64,000 bases of DNA from NCBI GenBank assembly GCA_035544955.1, contig DASZZN010000014.1, positions 1-64,000 of the forward strand. The letters are read 5' to 3'. Of the stretch, positions 58,133-64,000 are shown in pieces; the first letter of the stretch is position 1, and each line of letters opens with the position of its first letter. Source of the stretch: Candidatus Dormiibacterota bacterium (lineage in GTDB: Bacteria; Chloroflexota; Dormibacteria; CF-121). Under the pieces are notes generated by a model. The model was not told the origin of the DNA. It was given only the letters and a program-made list of their open reading frames with translations, and did no database searches. Made by a program: the position numbers and the translations under genes.

Positions 58133-58936
58133 ATGGGCCAGCAGACAACGATGAATGCCCACGACTTCGAGAACCATGTGCTCAAGCGCCTGACCGCGCT
58201 GCGCCCGGGTTGGACAGTCAAGAAGGGGCCGGAGCCGTTTCAGCTGACCATCCGCCGCGTTCGCGAAGGCGACCTGCGCTTCAACCTCGACAGCTTTTAC
58301 CAGCAGTACCGCGAACAACCGAGCGCGCTCGACCGGCTCTTCGCGGCGCGCCTGCGCCGGCTCGACCAGGAGTGCGACAGCGAGGCGCTCTTCGGCGCTC
58401 CCCTGATCCTGCCGGTGCTGCGGCCCGCCAGTTTTCTCGAGTCGGCCGGCGGCCCGGTCGTCTACCGCAGGATGCTCAACGACATGGTCGTCACCTACGC
58501 CGCCCACTACGCACAGGGCATGCGCTACCTGCTGCCCCAGGACCTGGCGGCCTGGAACGTCGGCCGGGACCACGTCGAAGTCATCGCGCTGGGCAACCTG
58601 GCGCTCATGTTCCGCAACGGTATGAAGTTCACCGGCCTGGAAACCGACAAAGAGGGCCGTTCGAAGATGCTGATGTTGAGTTATGTCGACCCTCGGCCGT
58701 ACGGGGCGGCGCTCATGCTCCTCCCGGAGGTCTGGGCGTGGTTGGAGGAGATGCTGGAAGATGTGCCGGTCGTCGGGGTGCCGGAGCGCGGGTCGCTGAT
58801 CGCCGCCGGCCAGCAGGCGCAGTTGATGGGACGGCTCCGCCACGACGTCCAGGAACGTCACCGTGAAGCCGCCTTCCCGGTGTCCGACCACCTGTTCTGC
58901 GTCGAGAGCGGACGCATCCGGCAGTACGCCCGCTAG
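58133..58936 (+). CDS. DUF1444-family protein (YtpP-like)
   Basis: 267-aa soluble protein (ATG 58133, or 58151 with MNAHDFE). VYRRMLNDMVVTYAAHYAQG, LGNLALMFRN and PYGAALMLLPEVWAWLEEML are the typical stretches of the DUF1444/UPF0354 family, which has no established biochemical function. It has normal length and no membrane or signal segments. It is divergent from the zincin gene with a short gap and stands apart from the rhomboid gene behind it. Confidence 0.8.
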   Translation: MGQQTTMNAHDFENHVLKRLTALRPGWTVKKGPEPFQLTIRRVREGDLRFNLDSFYQQYREQPSALDRLFAARLRRLDQECDSEALFGAPLILPVLRPASFLESAGGPVVYRRMLNDMVVTYAAHYAQGMRYLLPQDLAAWNVGRDHVEVIALGNLALMFRNGMKFTGLETDKEGRSKMLMLSYVDPRPYGAALMLLPEVWAWLEEMLEDVPVVGVPERGSLIAAGQQAQLMGRLRHDVQERHREAAFPVSDHLFCVESGRIRQYAR

Positions 58937-58961
58937 CGTGCTCGCGCGGCGCCGGCCGCCA

Positions 58962-59627
58962 CTACGCATACCCCGGGAAGCCCGGGTGCGGATCGGGATG
59001 TTCCCGCGGCCGCAGCAGGACCGCCAGGATCAGTCCGCTGGCGAATCCACCGATATGGGCGAAGTAGGCTACGCCACCGCCGGTGACGCCGAGGCCCAGG
59101 AAAGCATCGAACAATTGCAGCGCGATCCAGTACCCGATGACGAGATAGGCGGAAATCGTTATGAAGAAAAAAGGCACGATGAACGTGAGGACGCGGGCCC
59201 GCGGGAAGTAGAGGACATAGGCCGCGAGGATGCCGGAGATCGCGCCGCTCGCACCCAGCATCGGCACGGTTGACGTCGGGGTGAGATAGACCTGCAGCAA
59301 GCTGCCGGCAATCCCCGAGGCGAAATAGATGACCAGGAACTTGATCTCGCCCAGCTTGTCTTCGACATTGTTGCCGAAGATCCACAGGAACAGCATGTTA
59401 CCGCCCACGTGCAGCAGGCTGGCATGCAGAAACATCGACGTGATCAGCGTGCCAAGGTGCCGACCGGCGGTGATGTCGGCCGGGGTGACGGCGTACTGCG
59501 CAATCGCGTTCTCGTTCATCACCGGGTTTTGCGCAAGGTAGAAGTAGACCGCGAAATTGATCAGGATCAGTCCCCAGGTCAGCAGGGACGGCCGGCGGGT
59601 CGGGTTGTAGTCCCGGAGGGGGATCAC
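58962..59627 (-). CDS. Rhomboid-family intramembrane serine protease
   Basis: 221 aa with six membrane helices. The catalytic Ser is in LGASGAISG and the His in AHIGGFASG; MFLHASLLHVGGNMLFLWIF carries the HxxxN loop. It cleaves membrane-protein helices; the substrate is unknown. The start overlaps the DapA-like gene's stop by 4 nt, so the two are translated together in the same operon. Confidence 0.92.
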   Translation of the reverse strand: MIPLRDYNPTRRPSLLTWGLILINFAVYFYLAQNPVMNENAIAQYAVTPADITAGRHLGTLITSMFLHASLLHVGGNMLFLWIFGNNVEDKLGEIKFLVIYFASGIAGSLLQVYLTPTSTVPMLGASGAISGILAAYVLYFPRARVLTFIVPFFFITISAYLVIGYWIALQLFDAFLGLGVTGGGVAYFAHIGGFASGLILAVLLRPREHPDPHPGFPGYA

Positions 59628-60532
59628 GAGGCCAGCGCCCGCGGCATGAGCTTGGCGTCCTCCAGCAGGCGCCGGAGGGTCGGAAGCTCGGTCGTGGCCA
59701 GCGGGGGAAGCGGCACGCGCGGGTCGCCGTGGTCATATCCCAGCAGGCGCAGCGCGGCCTTCAGCCCGGGAACGCCGTAGCCGCCGCTCAATGCCTCGCC
59801 GAGCGGCGCGATGGTGCGCTGCAGCTGGCGTGCCTGGTCGATGTGGCGCTCGCGCCACGCCTTGCGGATGCCGGCGGAGGCGTGCGGGGCCAGGTTGGCG
59901 AGCGCGGCGATCGCGCCGTCCGCCCCCGCCTCGAGGGCGTCCAGCAGCTTCTCGCCCGCGCCGGCGAGCAGGATGAAATCGGGCCCGAGCTGCTCGCGCA
60001 GTCGGGGCAGTCGTGCGATGTCACCGGACGAGTCCTTGATCCCCGCAATGTTGGCGTGTCCGGCCAGCCTCACGATCCATTCGGCGCCGAGGTCGTAGCC
60101 CATGTGGACCGGAACGTTGTAGATCAGGATCGGGATCGGGCTCGCCTCGGCCACGGCGTGGTAGTGGGCGCGCAGCGCCTCCACCGTGAGCTGCCGCCGG
60201 AAGTAGCTAGGGGCAATCACGAGCGCGGCTTCCGCCCCTCCCGCGGCGGCCGCCCGAGTCCGTTCGATGGTCGCCCGCGTCGATTCCGCGCCCGTCCCGG
60301 CGATGAGGCGCAGCGGCGGCGGCAGGGCGCTGCGCACGTTTCCGATCGCCTGCAGCCGTTCGGCCTCGGTCAACTGCGCCGCCTCGCCGTTCGATCCTAG
60401 CGCGACCACGCCATCGAGGCCGCCGTCGTTCAGGAACTCCAGGAACCCGGCCGGCGGCGGCCGCAGCGCGCCGTCCGGCGCGAAGGCCGTGGCGATCGGT
60501 GGGAAGATGCCAGCAAGCCAGCGTGCGCCCAT
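59624..60532 (-). CDS. Dihydrodipicolinate synthase/N-acetylneuraminate lyase family aldolase
   Basis: Class I pyruvate-type aldolase of 302 aa. GVVALGSNGEAAQLTEAERL, the Tyr in IPILIYNVPVHMG and the Schiff-base Lys in IAGIKDSSGDIA are canonical; GVPGLKAALRLLGYDHG is near the end. It could be DapA or a sugar-acid aldolase such as KDG aldolase; nothing in the neighbourhood decides. It is the upstream member of an operon with the rhomboid gene. Confidence 0.85.
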   Translation of the reverse strand: MGARWLAGIFPPIATAFAPDGALRPPPAGFLEFLNDGGLDGVVALGSNGEAAQLTEAERLQAIGNVRSALPPPLRLIAGTGAESTRATIERTRAAAAGGAEAALVIAPSYFRRQLTVEALRAHYHAVAEASPIPILIYNVPVHMGYDLGAEWIVRLAGHANIAGIKDSSGDIARLPRLREQLGPDFILLAGAGEKLLDALEAGADGAIAALANLAPHASAGIRKAWRERHIDQARQLQRTIAPLGEALSGGYGVPGLKAALRLLGYDHGDPRVPLPPLATTELPTLRRLLEDAKLMPRALAS

Positions 60533-60663
60533 CTGGCGATTCTATGGACTGCGGGGCCCCAACCGTGGACGGCCGCTTGTTACGCAGCCGCGACGGCATT
60601 GTCGCTGCGCGCCGACCCGTCCCGACGGGCCTGTTAACAAACCGCTGATAGCCTCACGACAAC

Positions 60664-62010
60664 GTGTTCGACACGCATGCCGTGGCGTCGCGCCGCTTGA
60701 CACGTCGTTCCTTCCTCGACCGCGGGCTCCGCGTCGGCCTCGGCCTGACGGGTGGCCTCACGCTTGCGTCGGTGCTCGACGCCTGCGGGACCGGACCCGG
60801 GAGTACGGCCCCCACGCCGCCGCCTGGCGCGACGGTGATCCGGGCGCTGCTCTTCGACCAGGTCGGCTACGACGCGACCGTGCTGCAATCGCTGGCGAAC
60901 AAGTTCCGGACCCTCCACGACAACAAGGTGTTCGTCTCGATCGAGACGGCGCATTACCGCGAGCTCTACGAGAGCATCCTCGCGGCCGGCTTGTCGAAGC
61001 CGGCTCCATACGATGTCGTCGGCCTCGACCAGGTCTGGGTACCGGAGTTTGCGAACCGCAAGCAACTCCTCAGCCTGAAGGACCAGATCCCGGATGATGC
61101 CCGCTCCGACATCATGCCCAGCCTGCTCGACGCCTTCTCCTTCAAGGGTGTGAACTGGGCGATGCCACACGTGCTCAACATCCAGAGCCTCTACTACAAC
61201 AAGAGCCAGCTGCGCGCCGCGGGTTTCAACGACCCGCCCAAAACCCTGGAGGACTGGTACACGCAAATGACGGCGTTGCGCCACCGCGTCGTGCCCTACA
61301 CGGACTCCTGGGCGCAGGATGAGGGCCTCGTCTCGGACTTCGTCCGGATCACGGCGCAGTTTGGCGGCGACCTCTTCGATGTCAGTGGAAAGCCGTTGTT
61401 GCTCCAGCAACCGGCGCAACGCGCCGCGGCCTTCATGCGGCAACTGATCGACGAACACCTGGTGCGCACCGACATCGCGGCCAGCAACGAACCGGACGCC
61501 ATGCGAGCCTTCCTCTCTGGTGGGGTCGCCTTCACGACGAACTGGAACTTCGTGTGGGGGGCGATGAACGATCCGCTCTATTCGCAGATCGTCGGGCAAG
61601 GCTCGGTCGCGCCCATCCCCGCCGCCGCCTCAAGCGGACAGAGTGCCGCCTCGGTGAGTGGCTTCCTCGGCCTGTCGGTGCTGGCCAACAGCGCCCACCC
61701 CGACCTGGCGGTCGCCTGGATGCGCTATCTGACCAGCCCGGAAGTCCAGGCACAACAGACCGCCGAGCTGCCGATCTGGACCTCGCTGCAGAACTCCGCT
61801 GACCTGCGGAAAGCGAATCCGCAAATCGGCGTCTTCCTCACCAACCTGGCCAACGCCCGCCCGCGGCCGAAGCTGGGGCACTATGTCGAGGCGTCGTCGG
61901 TCCTGCAGCGCCACCTTCACGACCTGGTGCTCGGCAGCGCCAGCCCGACGACCGCCATGGCGCAGGCTCAGGCCGAGCTGCTCGCCCTGCAGGCCCGGTT
62001 CTCGAGCTAA
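60664..62010 (+). CDS. Tat-exported substrate-binding lipoprotein of a sugar ABC transporter
   Basis: 448-aa extracellular solute-binding protein, start GTG 60664. The N-terminus has a twin-arginine signal (LTRRSFLDRGLRVG) and a lipobox ending at DACGTG. The binding fold is family 1: IRALLFDQVGYDATV, VGLDQVWVPEFANRKQLLSL, WAMPHVLNIQSLYYNKSQLR and SVSGFLGLSVLANSAHPDLA. No permease or ATPase is adjacent. Tat export suggests it folds in the cytoplasm before secretion. The substrate is unknown, probably a sugar. Confidence 0.88.
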   Translation: MFDTHAVASRRLTRRSFLDRGLRVGLGLTGGLTLASVLDACGTGPGSTAPTPPPGATVIRALLFDQVGYDATVLQSLANKFRTLHDNKVFVSIETAHYRELYESILAAGLSKPAPYDVVGLDQVWVPEFANRKQLLSLKDQIPDDARSDIMPSLLDAFSFKGVNWAMPHVLNIQSLYYNKSQLRAAGFNDPPKTLEDWYTQMTALRHRVVPYTDSWAQDEGLVSDFVRITAQFGGDLFDVSGKPLLLQQPAQRAAAFMRQLIDEHLVRTDIAASNEPDAMRAFLSGGVAFTTNWNFVWGAMNDPLYSQIVGQGSVAPIPAAASSGQSAASVSGFLGLSVLANSAHPDLAVAWMRYLTSPEVQAQQTAELPIWTSLQNSADLRKANPQIGVFLTNLANARPRPKLGHYVEASSVLQRHLHDLVLGSASPTTAMAQAQAELLALQARFSS

Positions 62011-62041
62011 GCCCCTCGCATCGGGCTACGATGGAACGCGC

Positions 62042-62461
62042 ATGCCGCAGGACAGCGCCGTCTATCGGATCGGATTGATCGAAGCCATCATCCTGCTGCT
62101 GCTGCTCGTCCTCACCTTTGGCGCGATCACCATCATGGCTCGCGAGCGGTGGCTCGCGCTCGGCGTGGCGGAAGCGCTGCTGGCGCGCCTGGCCGTGTCG
62201 GCGGTGGTGGCCTCGATCGCGGTGACCGGGCTCAGCGGCGTGGTGCTCAACCTCGTCCAGGGCATCGCCCTCTCCGACCCGAACCTCGCGGTGTCCGCGG
62301 CGCGCAATCAGGCGGTGGTGGGTATCACGCTGGCGCTGGCCCTGACGGCCGCGAGCATCCTCCGGATCGAGATGTATCATCGGCGGCTCGCCAACCCACC
62401 CGTCCAGGAAGAGGACGCCGACTGGAAGGTCGAGCCACCCGACATCGCCGGCCGCCGCTAA
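62042..62461 (+). CDS. Membrane protein of unknown function
   Basis: 139 aa from ATG 62042 with about three hydrophobic segments (about 12-32, 44-70 and 92-112) and a charged C-terminus (EEDADWKVEPPD). It lies 31 bp after the sugar-binding protein gene and could be in the same transcript, but it has no EAA loop and is too small for a permease. It ends one base before a GC-rich repeat. The function is unknown. Confidence 0.6.
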   Translation: MPQDSAVYRIGLIEAIILLLLLVLTFGAITIMARERWLALGVAEALLARLAVSAVVASIAVTGLSGVVLNLVQGIALSDPNLAVSAARNQAVVGITLALALTAASILRIEMYHRRLANPPVQEEDADWKVEPPDIAGRR

Positions 62462-62498
62462 AGGTCCCTCCCCCTCGGGGGGAGGGTAGGGTGGGGGC
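62462..62498. repeat. Dispersed GC-rich palindromic repeat, copy 2
   Basis: Pyrimidine block CCCTCCCCC, then GGGGGGAGGG with the tail TAGGGTGGGGGC. It is highly similar to 5281-5317 and again lies between the ends of convergent genes (62461 and 62498). Probably a repeated mobile palindrome that doubles as a terminator. Confidence 0.7.
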
Positions 62499-63412
62499 TA
62501 CGAGCTGCTCGGGCTGGGCGTCACTACGATTTGCGAGGCCGGGATCTCTCCATCCAGCAGATTCCACCTGGTGAGGATCGTGCGATACGTCCCGTCCTTG
62601 TAGATGGCCATCATGGCCTGCTGCATCGCCTTGAGGAGTTCGCCGTTCTTGGGATCGATCGCGATCCCCTCCGGATTCGTCTTGAACGGCGCGCCGGCCT
62701 GCTCCAGCTGGTCGGGGGTCTGCTTGACGAAGTAGGCCGCCACTGGCGAATCATCGAGCGCGGCCTCCACCCCGTGCTGCTTGAGAATCAGCACCGCCTG
62801 GAGGTCGGTCGGGTACACCTGTTTGCTGATCTTGCTGTCCTTGCATACGCCACCATTCGCCTCGTCGATGGAGGTCTCCTCCGGGCTCTGCACCTGGACG
62901 GAGACTTTCTTGCCGCAGAGGTCACTCAGGCCGGTGATCGCCGAGGGGTTGCCCTTTCGCACCAGGATCGCCTGCCCGGCGCGGAAGTAGGCAACGAGGG
63001 CAACCTGCCGCTGGACATCGGGGGTGATCTGCAAGGCCGAGATGATGGCGTCGCCCTTCTTGGCCAGCAGGGCCGGGACGAGTTGCGGCGTATCGGTTGT
63101 CTGGATGGTGGCCGTCATCCCCATCCTGGCAGCGACGGCCTGCGCGATCTCGATGTCGAACCCGACCGCCTGTTGGGTGGAGGCATCGATCGATTCCTGC
63201 GGCGGGTAGGTGGTGTCCGAAAGAAACGTGATGGTGCCGGGCCGGACCAGGTTGGTCGGGGGCGTGATGGCGGGCGGCGTCGGACTGGCAATTGCCAGCG
63301 CCGTCGTCGAGGGCGACGCTTTGGCGACCCCAGGGCTGGGGAGACTGCAGGCACCGAGCGTCATGGCGAGGAATGCGCTCAGCGCGAGACGTCTCTGCAG
63401 CGCGGCCGTCAT
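62498..63412 (-). CDS. Amino-acid-type ABC transporter substrate-binding lipoprotein
   Basis: 304 aa. Lipoprotein signal (about 1-21, MTLGACSLPS lipobox), a Ser/Pro/Thr linker and the family 3 binding domain (about 58-295): ITFLSDTTYPPQESIDASTQ, GFDIEIAQAVAARMGM, DAIISALQIT, then LVPALLAKKG and DGTYRTILTRWNL. It is typical of polar amino-acid binders. No permease genes are adjacent. The next gene on the other strand is hutH, so histidine or a related amino acid is a possible, unproven ligand. Confidence 0.87.
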   Translation of the reverse strand: MTAALQRRLALSAFLAMTLGACSLPSPGVAKASPSTTALAIASPTPPAITPPTNLVRPGTITFLSDTTYPPQESIDASTQQAVGFDIEIAQAVAARMGMTATIQTTDTPQLVPALLAKKGDAIISALQITPDVQRQVALVAYFRAGQAILVRKGNPSAITGLSDLCGKKVSVQVQSPEETSIDEANGGVCKDSKISKQVYPTDLQAVLILKQHGVEAALDDSPVAAYFVKQTPDQLEQAGAPFKTNPEGIAIDPKNGELLKAMQQAMMAIYKDGTYRTILTRWNLLDGEIPASQIVVTPSPSSS

Positions 63413-63504
63413 CTCCCCGCTCCTCGCCCGAACGGGGTTATTGTCCTGGCCAAAATTAGCGACCCAATTCTACGACCGCCGTCCCCGCCCGGCGCATCAG
63501 CCTT

Positions 63505-64000
63505 ATGCTGAGCCCCTTGCCAGTCACACTCGACGGCCAGTCGCTGAGCCCTGCCGATGTGGTGGCGGTGGCTCGCCATGGCGAGCGTGTCAGCCTGGGG
63601 CCGCAGGCGAAGACCCGGCTCCAGCAAGCCCGACGGCTGGTCGATCGCCTGGTCGCCGAAGATCGGGTGGTTTACGGGCTGACCACGGGGGTGGGCGCGC
63701 TCAAGAACGTGCGCATCCCGCCGGCCGACAGCCGCCAGCTCCAGCGCAACCTGTTCATGAGCCACGCCGTCGGCGTCGGCCCGCCCCTACCCGAGGAGCT
63801 CGTCCGCGCTGGGATCCTGGTCCGGGTCAACCAGTTCTGCCAGGGGACCTCGGGGGTCAGCCCGGTGGTCGCCGAGCGGCTGGTGGATCTGCTGAACCAC
63901 GACATCTGTCCCTGGGTGCCGGAGAAGGGGTCGCTGGGGGCCAGCGGCGATCTCGCCCCCTCGGCGCACGTCGGCCTGGTGCTGATCGGGGCGGGAGACG
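63505..64000 (+). CDS. hutH: Histidine ammonia-lyase, 5' part (runs off the window)
   Basis: Deaminates histidine to urocanate, the first step of the Hut pathway. The first 165 residues are seen, starting at ATG 63505. VYGLTTGVGALKN, the LQRNLFMSHAVGVG stretch and the MIO-forming GASGDLAPSAH motif (Ala-Ser-Gly, which cyclises into the catalytic prosthetic group) are diagnostic. The frame is open to the end of the window, so it is partial only because of the boundary. A divergent amino-acid binding protein gene lies upstream. Confidence 0.92.
   Translation, partial: MLSPLPVTLDGQSLSPADVVAVARHGERVSLGPQAKTRLQQARRLVDRLVAEDRVVYGLTTGVGALKNVRIPPADSRQLQRNLFMSHAVGVGPPLPEELVRAGILVRVNQFCQGTSGVSPVVAERLVDLLNHDICPWVPEKGSLGASGDLAPSAHVGLVLIGAGD

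Overview
The window is a high-GC bacterial chromosome segment (about two thirds G+C by eye, start codons ATG, GTG and TTG). It encodes many lipoproteins, ABC substrate-binding proteins, a Flp-type pilin and a nickel superoxide dismutase, and I saw no outer-membrane protein. I read it as a single-membrane or Terrabacteria-like lineage, possibly Chloroflexota or Dormibacterota. That placement is a guess from gene content and not a phylogenetic result.

Layout. Positions 1-6.8 kb hold two MerR-type regulators around a single-domain response regulator, then a membrane protein, a C39-like protease, a zinc-ribbon protein, a secreted GH18-type hydrolase and an FGGY sugar kinase. From tRNA-Gln (6860) to about 14.7 kb lies a degraded integrative element. 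It has a large serine recombinase whose 3' end runs into the tRNA, a replication-relaxation protein, an array of imperfect palindromes, small ORFs, a HEAT-SUKH fusion, a glycogen-debranching-type hydrolase, three copies of a 42-bp repeat and a chimeric pseudogene. From 14.8 to 28.9 kb are housekeeping and metabolic genes: a sugar ABC importer without ATPase, SDR, CAP protein, pilin, mobA, a YyaL-like thioredoxin protein, dCMP deaminase, sodN with its protease, gltX and a C1 protease.

Positions 29.1-48.5 kb form a large cell-surface polysaccharide locus of two divergent, tightly overlapping operons. The + arm has the initiating sugar transferase, a Wzz-like co-polymerase, a double GT4, a Wzy-Wzx fusion and a GT2. 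The - arm has a Gfo/Idh dehydrogenase, a GH5-like hydrolase, a second Wzx flippase, a second GT2, ComA (phosphosulfolactate synthase), ComB (phosphosulfolactate phosphatase), an ATP-grasp ligase, a methyltransferase joined to a broken acetyltransferase, and a DegT aminotransferase. ComA and ComB together make 3-sulfolactate. Their translational coupling to an ATP-grasp ligase inside a sugar-amine locus suggests a surface glycan decorated with sulfolactate. This is the most interesting system I see in the window.

Positions 48.7-64 kb hold a surface-anchored protein, tRNA-Glu overlapped by a methyltransferase gene, a SRPBCC-MarR pair with a probable operator, an amidase, a DEAD-box helicase, transketolase, dodecin, a zincin, a DUF1444 protein, rhomboid protease, a DapA-like aldolase, two substrate-binding proteins and the start of hutH. 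A GC-rich palindromic repeat recurs at three gene ends.
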